A DNA stretch of 64,000 nucleotides from Coprinellus micaceus (lineage: Eukaryota > Basidiomycota > Agaricomycetes > Agaricales > Psathyrellaceae), in assembly GCA_951394405.1 (NCBI GenBank), contig OX596334.1:5394001-5458000 (forward strand), written 5' to 3'. Below the pieces are notes generated by a model. That model worked only from the letters and a program-made list of their open reading frames with translations, searched no databases and was not told where the DNA came from. Both the position numbers and the translations under genes were made by a program. Positions 11,181 to 21,645 of the stretch are shown piece after piece. Position 1 is the first letter of the stretch. The number at the start of each line of letters is the position of its first letter.

Positions 11181-11420
11181 GTGACATCATGGCTGTCAGG
11201 CACAGGTACCAGATTTGATGGCAGATAACCTTGCCATCAAATGACATCATAGATCTCAGGAACAGGTACCAGATTTGATGGGACACAATCTGTCCATCAA
11301 ATGACATCACAGATCTCAGGAACAGATCCCAGATTTGATGGCAGATAGCCTTGCCATCAAATAATGTCACAGATCTCAGGAACAGGTACCAGATTTGATG
11401 GACAGCTTATGTCCATCAAA
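11181..11420 (+). repeat. Four tandem 60-bp hairpin-bearing units, left arm
   Basis: The units 11181-11240, 11241-11300, 11301-11360 and 11361-11420 each contain ACAGGTACCAGATTTGATGG (or a close variant) followed by a short inverted repeat. The hairpins are at about 11214-11241, 11274-11301, 11334-11361 and 11394-11420. Confidence 0.9.
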
Positions 11421-12836
11421 TGACATCACTTATGTCATGACATCACACTCATTTAGATAAGGGCAAGCAGAACTCGTGACTCTCTATCTCTGTCAGTTCT
11501 TATCCGATAAGGAAGCTTTGGGTACCATTAGAAAGCATTCCTTTAGGGCTTTCCAAATTTGTTCATGGTGTGGGAATTCACTGTTCCCACCCATGCCAGA
11601 ATGTGTTTTAGCTTTGTATCTGCGTTTTCTGTCATGTGTTGTGTAATTTACCAGAGATTAACAGCCATATGGGGTGGGTTTCAGGCCAGAGAATAAGGTG
11701 ACACATTATATACACTAATCCTGGGGTCCCTATGACCCATTCTTCCATTGTCCAGCCATAGTATGCCACAATTGAATGTAACACACAAGTTGTATGATAT
11801 CTGAGCTGTGCTGTGTAGACAAGAGAAAACATGTTTTATGAGCTATACTGGAAGTTATATAGAGTGAATTGAGTGGGACAATGAAGTAATAACACCACAA
11901 TCTGCAAGCAGCATAGAATGCACTTGTCCCAAACAAGACAGGCGAGTTTTTATTGTTTGGCTATTTATGGCAGCTGTGAATGTTCCCACACCATATAAAA
12001 TACCAATATAGAAATGAAATTTGATTCTGAGGAGAATACAAAAGACCCCATGGGAAACAGATAACACACTCAAAAGATATAGAAGAAACTGTTGTTTTGC
12101 AACCAGGCATTCTAAAAATGCTATGAGCAACTACTGAAAGTCAGTCAAAATGTGGTGCTCCTTCCATATCTCTACAACCCCTGATCCATTTTCCTTCCGG
12201 TTTTTTGTTTTCTGCTCTATTTTTGATTCTTATTCTATTTCCCACAAGTGGCAACTTTCCCACAGCTGCCTTCATGATGATTTGGCATGCATACTGTTAT
12301 GATCACCACAATTGTGCTTCTTTTTTTGTGTTGTGCTTCCAATTTTCAAGTGTGGAGGAAAGTCACACCATGGTATAGTGTATAAGCACTCTAACCATCA
12401 TTTATATGCCCCATATCTTCCAGAAGCATCCTGTATTGCTGGTAATTTTGATGCTACCACAACAATTGTGTAAGTAATGAACAATTTGTGCTTTTGGGAT
12501 TGATTAAGAGGATTTGGAGAGGTGTGATGCTATTGATTTGGTAGTTCTTGCTGGTGTCTTTAAGTTCCACAAAAAAATTGGGCCAAAAATTGTATATTAA
12601 GGGCAAAAGCTGAGCTTGCAAACTGGCCATCTGAAGATATTTCAATATGTTGTGCTATTATGGTGTGGGAAGTGATGGGGTTGGCAAGGCGCTCACAGAT
12701 ATGGATAGTGTCAAATTAGGGCTTTCTAATGGTACCCAAAGCTTCCTTATCGGATAAGAACTGACAGAGATAGAGAGTCACGAGTTCTGCTTGCCCTTAT
12801 CTAAATGAGTGTGATGTCATGACATAAGTGATGTCA

Positions 12837-13076
12837 TTTGATGGACATAAGCTGTCCATCAAATCTGGTACCTGTTCCTGAGATCTGTGACATTATTTGA
12901 TGGCAAGGCTATCTGCCATCAAATCTGGGATCTGTTCCTGAGATCTGTGATGTCATTTGATGGACAGATTGTGTCCCATCAAATCTGGTACCTGTTCCTG
13001 AGATCTATGATGTCATTTGATGGCAAGGTTATCTGCCATCAAATCTGGTACCTGTGCCTGACAGCCATGATGTCAC
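12837..13076 (-). repeat. Four tandem 60-bp hairpin-bearing units, right arm (mirror copy)
   Basis: Reverse complement of 11181-11420, placed symmetrically about the centre of the element. Confidence 0.9.
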
Positions 13077-13409
13077 TGATGACATTAGGTCAGACACCCC
13101 CTGGCTATTTAAAGCTGGGCCTGGTCCAAAAAGGGGTGGATAGATCCAGCCCCTGGTCTGGACTTTTGGCTGGACAAAAGTCCAGAGTGTGACATGTCAC
13201 ACTAATCCAGTCTAGCATGGTTCTGTCCAGACAAGAATCCAGCCAACCAATGGACTGGACTGGACCCAAAATGGACCAGGCCATCCAGGATCCAGTCCAG
13301 GATCCACAGGTCCAAGCCTGGATCAATCCAGGGGAGGTCACCTTCTAAGGCACCCACTCTGGTACAAAGTGTATACCTTAGAGGTACCCACATCCATGTG
13401 ACTGAGGTG

Positions 13410-13416
13410 CCCAACC
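13410..13416 (+). repeat. 7-bp target-site duplication of the foldback element, right copy
   Basis: CCCAACC, identical to 10841-10847. Confidence 0.85.
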
Positions 13417-15384
13417 TGGAAATTGACTTGGCACCCAGGGATGAAACATCTGTGTCGCATGCAGGCCATCGAACCCACACCGGTTACATCTCACCCTTGG
13501 GTGATTTTACTGCGGTCGTTCAGCGCGTTGTGCTGGTTGCATTTGTTTTTCTGCAATTCAATGAGGCTGTGGATGACCACCGGAAAGAAGGGATGTTACC
13601 GTTGGGATTTCCTGTGCGTCCTTCAAGTACTCGTCAAATTTGTGAGAACATACCATGTGGCCCTCACCCGCCTTCAGATCCACGTCGTTGTTCCCACTAG
13701 CGCTCCTCTGGTGGACAAGAGTGAAACATCCATCACAGACGTAGCTTCGGTGTCCAACCCAATGTCGAGGATCGTCCCGCTCCTTCCGCTTGTAATTAAT
13801 GTCAGGCTGTGGACATGTTGCGCAGAACCACACGAGTTCCCCCTCGCCTGGCTTTTCCCCACTGTGGACAAACCCAAATTTGACCAGTTCCTTCATATGA
13901 AGATACTGCCGTGTCATCCTGTGAAGTTCGACATAGCGGTTCTATGGCTCCCGTCAGTGCTTCCCTTGAACATAAAGGTATGACAGGCTCACCTTGACCG
14001 TCTCTGGAAACGTGTAGTTGGTGCACCTCCTCAACCGCGAAAAGTATTGTGAGGCAGTCGTGTGGCACTCCAGGAAGGAGAGCAAGCTGTCTTTCAGCAC
14101 ATCGCCAGAAAAAACAGTTTCTACCCTCTCAAAAGAGGCAGGCCAAAGCCCTAGTTTGAGGAAATCGTGGAGCATTTCACCTTCGCGTCCTTCGCACCCG
14201 CACCTTACCACGGGGAGATGGTGCACCCTGTTTGTATGAACAACAGTGACCATTGTACCCCCATTGAATGTTTTGGTGTTACCTGGTGGTGCTGCATTGT
14301 ATGCAAAACCATCCCGACAAAGCCCTGCCCACTCCTCATCTGATGTTCCGAGCAGTTCATCGGTCACCGTCGTAGCGGGGTTGGGACAGGGTTTGCTGTT
14401 GTGGCCAAGATATAGGCACACCCCTGCTGCCCACAGCCAGTTCGGCGAGTAGTGAGTCTTGTTCCATGTCTTGACACGGTGGAAGGGGTGCAACAGGTGG
14501 GATGTCTGACAACAATCTCCGCAGAACGCTGGCCACCCAATGCAATTGAGGCATCTCCATAAGGATCCAACTTGCCCGCATCCCCCACATTCTCTTTCAC
14601 CCTTGGGGCCCTCCCACTCCAGTATCACATCCAGCCAGTTGACTAGATGTTCATTCTTGAACTCTGATAAGTACTCCTTCTGCGTCTGGAAAAGGTGGTC
14701 AGATACATGAGCCGGTGGGGAACATGTCTCTACCTTGGTCTTGCGATTTGGCAACGTATACTGTGGTTGATCGGCGGGACCGTATTCGAAGCCAAGAGAA
14801 CTCATGTCGAAGCCACCTGGATGTCCGTCTGGGTGTCCAGGTGTACAGGGGAACGATGGGGTTGGAGGGGCAGAACAATGAGATTCTTGCTTGGGTTTCT
14901 TGGGACTTTGAGCATGGCGAGTGTGGTGTTGAACGCGGAGCTGACCGCGGGAGTCAACCGCCCCATGCGAGTGCTTCTGGGCCACCTTTCCTGAGGGATT
15001 CGAGTGTCGTCCCATGGCTACGTGGGGGGGGGGAGGATTTCAGGAGGTCATCCAAGGCCTTTTATACCTTGGAGGCATCTCGATGACATCCGCGAGGTGC
15101 CAAGCGGATGCAATCCATTTTGGAGCGGTCCGACGTATTTTACCCCGTCCATTCAATTTGGTTCCGCTGATGGCAAATTTGGTTCCGCGAGATGATGGGG
15201 GACCTCAATCGGTGTCCGCTTCGCCCATGTTGCGGACCGCTTTTACTTCCGTTACCACAAGGGTCAACCCTGGTCAACCGATTTTGGAGGTGACATCCGC
15301 TATCCAAAACGTCACAATGCTTATTCGCCATCGGACTAAAGCAGAGCTTGGCAATTCGTTCTTTGTTTCCTTCCCACCAACACT

Positions 15385-15933
15385 ATGTCCGGGTCCCTAA
15401 CGGCTGAGGAGTGTGGCTTTCTCGACGAGGAGTATGGTGCATGGGTGGAGGGTCAGTGTAGTCTGACACTGTTCGATGCCAATTTCCCACCAGCCTGCAG
15501 AGGCTTCCACAAGTCCTTCATCGTTCCTGCCACCATTCAGTTGCAGGCCAGGTACAGGGACGGAGAACCCCTCTCGCTTACAGATCGCAATGAAATTGCG
15601 ATGTACTGTGAAGCACGCCACAGGTGGCCGACGGGCAATAGGTCAGTCTACTGTTTTGAATGCGTGTTTGCCTCTACTAATGTCACACAGGGTTAGCGGA
15701 CTCAGGGTGCGCCCTGACACGTTGGATGACTTTTCATGGAGCCAACTCAGGCTGTTGACAACGAGCAGCCAGTGGGTTGTGCAGAGATATATGATGGATG
15801 AGCGCTGAATGAGGTTAAACAAAGGACCGCCTCCCCAAGTGGCCAAGTCACCGATGTTGAGTCACTGTTTGCTTTGATGGAGCGGACACTGGACTGTATC
15901 AACGATGCTGCACGTGCCTCTGCAGGGTGCTGA
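15385..15933 (+). CDS. Small orphan protein, divergent from the KDZ gene
   Basis: I do not recognise the family. The ATG at 15385 opens MSGSLTAEECGFLDEEYGAW. An intron with a GTCAGT donor and ACACAG acceptor (about 15642-15690) joins WPTGN to RVSGLRVRPDTLDDFSW. The frame then stops at TGA 15806-15808. Coding-like sequence continues in another frame (LNEVKQRTASPSGQ, then ESLFALMERTLDC) to TGA 15931-15933. A one-base deletion near 15805 would explain this, so the gene may be frameshifted. It lies 370 bp from the KDZ start codon in divergent orientation, so the two could share a promoter region. Confidence 0.45.
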
Positions 15934-16104
15934 CTTGAGCGGAGAAATCACGGGAGCGGAGGTGGAGCCGTGACAGCAAAGCGGACATCAAATTTCCACG
16001 CGCATTCACATTAGCTGATGTTGTGTCGGTTTGTAACATGCTAGAGCATATGTTAGTAGAAACTAGTGGTCCTGTACTACCAACGCCAGGACGACGTCAC
16101 CAAG

Positions 16105-18065
16105 ATGAAGAAGAAACTCGCGGCAAAAACTGGGAAACCTGCCTTCCATTGCCACCAGAAGGCCATAACCATGGTTGCGAAGTCCCTGACGTCTGCCGAA
16201 AGGGAAAAGTTGAAAGTCACCGCATCGGCGTGGAATCTCACGGGCCCTCCTGACAAATATAAAGAGCGGTAAGTGACCCGCAGAGTCTGTGACCCGTGGT
16301 GTCTTACATTTCCCAGCAACATCCTACAGAAACTTGATAAGCATACACAGGCATTTGCAAGGGATGTGCTCACGCAGCACGGTGCCATCTACTTCTTCAT
16401 GCATGCCTACAAGGAGGCGGGAGGGGCGGTCCACACAGGGTTGCAGGAATGGACTGGCCTGAACCAAGGCCGCTCTTTTGATTCCGAAATGCAGAAGGAA
16501 TGGGATGAGTGCGGCGCATTTCCCATCTGGGATAGCTGGGCAAAGCATTCTCTTGGAGAAGGGAAACCAGGGACGGTGGGAGCTGTTGCTCCTGATTTGG
16601 TGAACAGGCGGGACCCCGCTCTTTTTGAACTTGAAAGGAATGACAAGCAGCAACCGTTACTCCCCGACGTCATGGAGAAGAAAGGGGCCAAGGCCGCTGG
16701 CATGAAGTACTCCGCTTGGGTTGTTGCCGTTTATCGTGCCTTCGTCACATATTGGTTTGGGGTGGGGAGGGGAATTGTAGGGAGGCGGGTCAAGGTGCCA
16801 TGGAAGTACCTGGGGTCGTCAGAAATCAATGTCTGGTTATCGGAGGAGTTCGTCCCCAAGGGCTCAACCTTGCTTGGGGATCTGGACAAGGATATGGGTG
16901 GACTAGATGGGCTACTTCCACTCCTCCAACACTGGTACAAGCGGCAGGAGGACGGCGAAGATGAGGTTCTCAGGTTCCATCATGTCACTGAACTCATTCC
17001 TGGACAGAACAAAAAGTACAAGCAGGTATCTGCGGTTGGAGATCCTGAAGACTTCGAAATCCCAGCCAGGCCAGATGTCGACGATAGTGATAGTGCAGAG
17101 GACGACACTCCGCAGACGCGCGATGTGGAAGGTGATGAGACTGCGGGCAAGGACGCCCATGGGGTGTGGTCCAAAGCTGGTTCAAGGGTCCCCACCCAGA
17201 AGCACGCCAATCGAAAGACCACCAACCGCAGCAGGTCTGCAAGCCCGGATGACTCGAGCGATGAGGTGCCCAGGCAGAGGAGACGGCAAAAAGGCGGCGC
17301 AAAGTCTGGGCTGCTGACTGCCAATGGTGAGGGTACTGCGACCACAGTTCGACCAGATGTGCCCGATGCCCAGTACCGGTTTGTTGAGGGCGGTACCAAG
17401 TATGAGGTTGAGGAAAACTTTGAAGAGGAGCTGGCCAAGATTGATGAGGAGCCCGACTGGAGCAGAGCGGAGGGGGGGGAACATTCGGTGGACCAGTGAG
17501 TTCTTTTGCGGAACAACCTGACTCAGACGAGGACAACGGGGGCACCTTTGGCAGTCGGGGCCCACTGTTATCCTTTGTGGTGGAAGGCCGTGACTCCTCC
17601 GAGGAGTCGGATATCCCGCTTGCCCACACCAAGACGACCACGAAGGCGGCGTCAGGACTGCAACCCAATCAGAGTGACCCTGACTACAATTCTGATGAGA
17701 ATGATGTGACTAGGATGCTGGACATGGTGGAGGGTCTCTCCGATGACGACTTTGAAGGGTTCAGTGGAGCACTCAGCAAGGGTGGTGAGGAGACTCTTCT
17801 GGAAAACTGTCAAAGCCCTTCGCCTGTCCCGACCGATTCCAATCCCCCCCCGTCTGCCAGCATGGCTGGTATCGAGAAAGGCAAGGCCACAAGGGGTGAC
17901 AAGCAAGGAAAGCACAAAGAGGCGGCCAAGAGTGTGGAAGTAGCTCCTGACACAGGAACCAAGACAAGCTCTGGGAAGCGGAAGAAGCAAGACCCACCTG
18001 AGGCCAATGTGCACAAGAGGAAAGTGCGGGAGGCAGGTGATGCCCAAACTGTGGAGCCCAGGTAG
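16105..18065 (+). CDS. Orphan Agaricomycete-type protein with a conserved WKYLGSSE-like core and disordered tail
   Basis: The first in-frame ATG is at 16105 (MKKKLAAKTGKP); an upstream exon is possible because the frame is open to about 16066. The intron 16269-16316 (GTAAGT donor) joins KYKER to NILQKLDKHTQAFARD. The core has TGLQEWTGLNQGRSF, AFPIWDSWAKHSL, then a YRAFVTYWF...VPWKYLGSS block. From memory this layout resembles an expanded, uncharacterised mushroom family often found near KDZ elements. The intron 17496-17554 (GTGAGT, CTGAC branch, GGCAG end) restores frame into a Ser/Asp/Glu- and Lys-rich tail. TAG at 18063-18065 ends the frame, but the same frame continues to 18443 (see findings). 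The function is unknown. Confidence 0.6.
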
Positions 18066-18466
18066 GGAAAGAAGGCCAAGACCGTCTCTGATGACCCGGA
18101 GCCCGCACACCCTGTTGTGGAGACGCCTGTGCGGGAGAGCCGGAGCCAGAAGGCGCTGAAAGATGGTGCTGCCCAACCTCCCATCCATGTGCCAGAAACC
18201 CCTGTTTGTGTGACCAGGGCCGGCTCAGTAGAGGCGACACCCACAACTGCCACCACACCCGCCACACCGCGTCGCAATCCGCGCCGCAATGGTGCCCCAC
18301 ATATCATGTCCCCGATACCCAAGACCGGTGTGGCCAAGAAAGGGAAACCTAAGCCCCAACTGAGGACAACTGCCAATAAGCGGGATGCCAACAGACGTGA
18401 TGAGTGGGATATGAGTGAGCAGGTCAAAGGACGTCGTGTTTGATGCTGAATGGACTCATTTGTACA

Positions 18467-19232
18467 CTAGTATATACCCAGCCGCCAATCTCGAACTATT
18501 TCTGCAGACAGTCTTGCAGCCTCCCAATCGGCGACTTGGGCATTGGGCACGACACTGAGAATTTCTTCCTCCAGTGCATCCAGCCACTGTTCAAGAAGTT
18601 TCCTCCGCTGTTGGAGGATGAGCCAGCTGGCCTGGTCTCTCACAACACACTCTGCTAACAAGTGTGTTGATGCAGACAAGTGATTGTGTGCCTGGGCCAT
18701 GTAATCCTCGCTTTGCTGGTTGAATGACAAAGTGGATATGTGGAAGTCTTGGATGAGGGATTCGAGGGAAGGATGGGGCTCCTCTTCATGGAAGTTGTCC
18801 CACCACCCGATGAGCGTAAGTGGAAAGGCCGACACGACAGTCGAGTTGTGTGCGTAGAAATTGAATAGTGATTGGCGGGTGAGCAACAGTTGGTCTGTGA
18901 GGAGTCGCACTGCAGATGGGATGATGGTGGTCGGAGGTCCTTGCCACCGTTGAGCGGGACTCCGCTATCAGGGTAACTGTTTGTGCCCACGACTAAGGAC
19001 TTGTGTCAGCATGTCATTGATACGCTGATAGCGAGGTTCTCACCAATTCCTCCTGCATCTGACGGATGAGGCGGTCCCGCTTGTGGGAGGGCATGCTGCT
19101 GCTCGGTTGGCATGGGCGCTCAGCTGTTTCCCATTGGACCGAAGCGAACTGGGCCATCTCAATGAGGCGAGCGGACATCCAGTGATAGAATTGGTGCCAC
19201 TGATGTGGTAAGAGCTGGCTCAGGTTTTCCAT
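18467..19232 (-). CDS. Small helical orphan protein D1 (paralogue of 19335-20115)
   Basis: This is a two-exon model of 228 aa. Exon 1 is 19044-19232 (63 codons, MENLSQLLPHQWHQFYHWMS...). The intron 18965-19043 has a GTGAGA donor and a CTGAC branch. Exon 2 is 18467-18964. The protein is rich in Trp, Gln, Leu and Arg and mostly helical, with a GWWDNF motif mid-protein and a long amphipathic stretch (LILQQRRKLLEQWLDALEEE) near the C-terminus. The upstream minus-strand gene has the same layout, intron phase and WWD motif, so they are tandem paralogues. No known domain is recognised. Confidence 0.6.
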
Positions 19233-19334
19233 GGGGGACGATTGTTGTGAAGTGCATTATGGAGTTGAGCCACATTTATACAATCTACGCCATCAAAGTA
19301 CTACAAAAGGAAAGAAGGCTAGTACATGTGCCGA

Positions 19335-20115
19335 TCAGTCCTCGGAAAGTGCGGAGCTTGAAACCCACGCATCACCAACTTGAAAGGGGACAGGGGCTCC
19401 CATCTCCCGAAACTCCGCAATAAGCTCTTGCAAGCGTTCCCGCACTTGTGACATACGCTCCTGCGTCACAGCGACTGCCTGTTCCGACCAAAAATGGGCC
19501 TTTTGGAGCCTCTTGATAGCCTCCATGTCGTGTCCCAGCGGAAACAACATCCTCCAATCCTCGTCTTGGTATTTCATCTGACCATCCGCCCGTTCTTTGT
19601 TCAGCAGGGCGACCACATCTTCAAGGGTGAGGAGCCGCTCTTTTGTGTTGATCTCGGGAAGTTGGTCCCACCACAGGTTAAATTGTACCCTGCGCTTGGA
19701 GTCCCTGCTCTTCCACCACTGGAGGAAGGTCTGCAGATCAGTGGTATTTGTACACCAATCTGTGTCAAGCATGAGACGAGTTACTTCAGCAACGAGACAG
19801 CCGTTGTGGGCTGTGTATTCCAGATGCGCTCCCTTCCTGCAGGCGATCATGCCCACTGAGCTGGCCCACGCCTTTCAAAAAATGGTGAGCGGACATGCTT
19901 TGGTGGGACCCGCAAATGCGCACCACTTCGCTCAGGATCCTCCAAGTGAATCTCCCAAACACGACGGGCGGAATCTTGCTGGATTGGTCGTCGAGCCTCT
20001 TCATGTGCTCTGTCCATGCCTTGAGCATGAACAACAGTCGGCTGCCCAGATACTGATAGCATAGGGTCCAACCTTGTTCGTCAAGTACTTCGAGGTTGAT
20101 TGGGGGGAAGGACAT
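19335..20115 (-). CDS. Small helical orphan protein D2 (paralogue of 18467-19232)
   Basis: This is a two-exon model of 242 aa. Exon 1 is 19924-20115 (64 codons, MSFPPINLEVLDEQGW...); an in-frame ATG at 20151 is an alternative start. The intron 19872-19923 (52 nt) has a GTGCGC donor and a poly-T tract, and lies in phase 0 at the position used in D1. Exon 2 is 19335-19871. Shared features with D1 are a Trp-rich N-terminal helix, a WWDQLPE motif and a C-terminal helix bundle (VTQERMSQVRERLQELIAEF). The function is unknown. Confidence 0.6.
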
Positions 20116-20352
20116 GAGGGGCGATGAACCTCCTCTTGGGAGGCTGTGCATTTATAGATGGCGTGTTCATTTGGCCCAAATGGGACTATCATGATCATCA
20201 CGGGGGTACTAGCTGATAAATACGATCATATATATATATGGGGATTTCTGTGGGAGGGGTACATGCACACAAGAAGCGGGTCGTACGGGGGTCAGGTGTG
20301 AGACATGTATACATGCAAAAAAAAGGAAAGTGCAGGGAGAAAAGAGCGGACA

Positions 20353-21645
20353 TCAAGCAACTGCCATGTCCACCTCCATGGCATCGTCAGTATTGGCTGC
20401 AGCAACGGCGGGGGGGAGGGCGAGGCGCAAGACGGCAACAAGGCCAGCCATGGTGCGGTGGAGCGTGGTGGTGTTGGCATTGGACAAGAGCACACCCTGA
20501 ATAACGTCGGTGTACAAGTGGTCAAGCAGGTGAAGGTGACGTTTCATGATATCCAACAGTTCCCTGCTGGTCTCCTGGTTGTCCTCGTCATCGTCATCCT
20601 CATGTGCTTGCTCCGCTGCAGCCAACCCCTCTCGAAGCCTGGCTGCACTTTCACAAACCTCCTTGGCCTTCTCCTGGATGGCTGCCGTGATGCGGGAGAA
20701 CTCGCTCTCGCTCTTGATCATCTTGTTCTCGATGCTGGTCAAGAACTCACCAAAGCCAGTCAGGCCCAGGGTGGTCGTGTCAACGGCCCCGACAACTTGG
20801 TTGACCTTGGCATGGCTTTGGCCCAGGGCACTTTGAAGGGCGGGGATAGTAATAGCCTAGAGACGGCGTCAGAAAGAGCGGAGGCATATGAGAGAGGAGC
20901 CTACCTCGAGACCGAGCACCGATGCGCTGAAACTGCGAGCGGGGGGCAGATTGGCATCATGAGACACGGCGGAGGGTTGAGTGTGGCCGACAACAAGAAC
21001 GGGAGGGGATAAAGTGTTGGTGGGGGCCTGGGTCGGGGCACTGACCTTGGCGGGCGCCTTCTTGGACTTCTTGGACTTCGACGAATCCGGGGGGCCATCG
21101 GGACCTGGCTTGGCCTTGGATGCTTCCGCCGATTTGGCCTTGGAGGGGAGGCCTGGATCCACAGCTGGGGCCTGACGGACAACACGGGCCACAGGTTTGG
21201 GCTTGGGCTTCGCCACCAGTGGTTCGGACTCGTCAGACGAAGACGGAGATGAAGACGATTCCACGACCGCAGAACTGGTCACTCGCTTCTTCTTTGTCGG
21301 TCCCGCGTCTGCACCCAAGTTGTCTGCCCCTCGCTTAGCCGTCCGCTGCTCTCGTCTCAGTCTCCAATTGAACCAGGGAATGAGTTGAACACACCGGGTT
21401 GCTCACCACCACACTGCTTGATACTCCTTCATGTGCTTTCCCTTTCTCCTGCACCTCCGCGCTCTTGTCTGCCTTCTTCTCCGCTCTCTTGTCCGCTTTC
21501 TTGTCCGCTTTCTTGTCCAGCTTCGCGTCCGCTTTCTTCTCCAGCTTCGCATCTGTTGTCTTCTGTGAAAGGTTAAGATCCAGAATGAACGCCAACCAAG
21601 ACTACTCACCGATTTGGGTGTTGCCTTGCTAGCCACATTTGTCAT
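20353..21645 (-). CDS. 378-aa Lys/Ala-repeat and coiled-coil protein
   Basis: The four-exon model is fully in frame, with all introns in phase 0: exons 21610-21645, 21407-21562, 20905-21345 and 20353-20856; introns 21563-21609, 21346-21406 and 20857-20904. It starts MTNVASKATPKS. It continues with a run of KKAD/KLDKK repeats (about residues 13-45), a Ser/Pro/Lys-rich disordered middle, and a C-terminal helical domain (NKMIKSESEFSRITAAIQEKA, an acidic EDDDDEDN loop, LHLLDHLYTDVIQGVLL). The basic repeats suggest a nuclear or nucleic-acid-associated protein, which is inference. The start overlaps the end of the DUF6698-like reading frame just upstream. Confidence 0.65.

Larger units (their letters stand above)
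10848..13409. mobile_element. 2562-bp foldback element with 689-bp inverted arms, inserted in the KDZ gene
   Basis: The left arm 10848-11536 and the right arm 12721-13409 are reverse complements of equal length, apparently identical wherever I compared them. The ends read CACCTCAGTCACATGG. The 1184-bp loop (11537-12720) is AT-rich with only short ORFs, so the element encodes no transposase and must be non-autonomous. The outer arm carries GGATCCAGTCCAG-type words (about 10935-11050) and the inner arm four 60-bp tandem units (11181-11420). A 7-bp duplication flanks it. Near-identity of the arms implies recent insertion or recent arm conversion. I cannot assign a superfamily from the ends alone. 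Confidence 0.9.
8762..15015 (-). pseudogene. KDZ (Kyakuja-Dileera-Zisupton) transposase gene with CxC2 cluster, split by a foldback element
   Basis: The ATG is at 15013-15015. Exon 1 (13993-15015) encodes a low-complexity N-terminus and a CxC2-like cysteine cluster (ECGGCGQVGSLWRC, then FCGDCC). Introns at 13942-13992 (51 nt) and 13551-13599 (49 nt) keep frame. Exon 2 includes NRYVELHRM and exon 3 CNQHNALNDRSK and DVTGVGSM. The foldback element (10848-13409) interrupts exon 3 at VNFQVG; after one target copy the frame resumes GER, then an intron (10785-10835) and QQNMDYCTSKGW, GYDVNCQYHKN and FHVHGHQAECYPRY, which are conserved KDZ catalytic-core motifs. The C-terminal part (ENIRPAKSKVRKTWGW, TWLQKRAVRDRWTEEL) ends at the stop at 8762-8764. 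An in-frame TGA at 13491-13493 replaces an expected Cys before DVTG. The gene is therefore dead twice over, but well preserved. Confidence 0.9.

Noticed and set aside
11181..11420. CRISPR-like array (four regular 60-bp units)
   Set aside because: The units are nearly identical along their whole length with no variable spacers, lie in the arms of a foldback element, and the window is eukaryotic.
13491..13493. TGA replacing a conserved Cys as a selenocysteine codon
   Set aside because: The gene is also split by an insertion, no SECIS-like structure was noticed, and mushrooms are not known to make selenoproteins; a point mutation is simpler.
17461..17500. Frameshift at the run of eight G in the 16.1-kb gene
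   Set aside because: A normal 59-nt intron (17496-17554) with GTGAGT donor, CTGAC branch and GGCAG acceptor restores the frame without any error.
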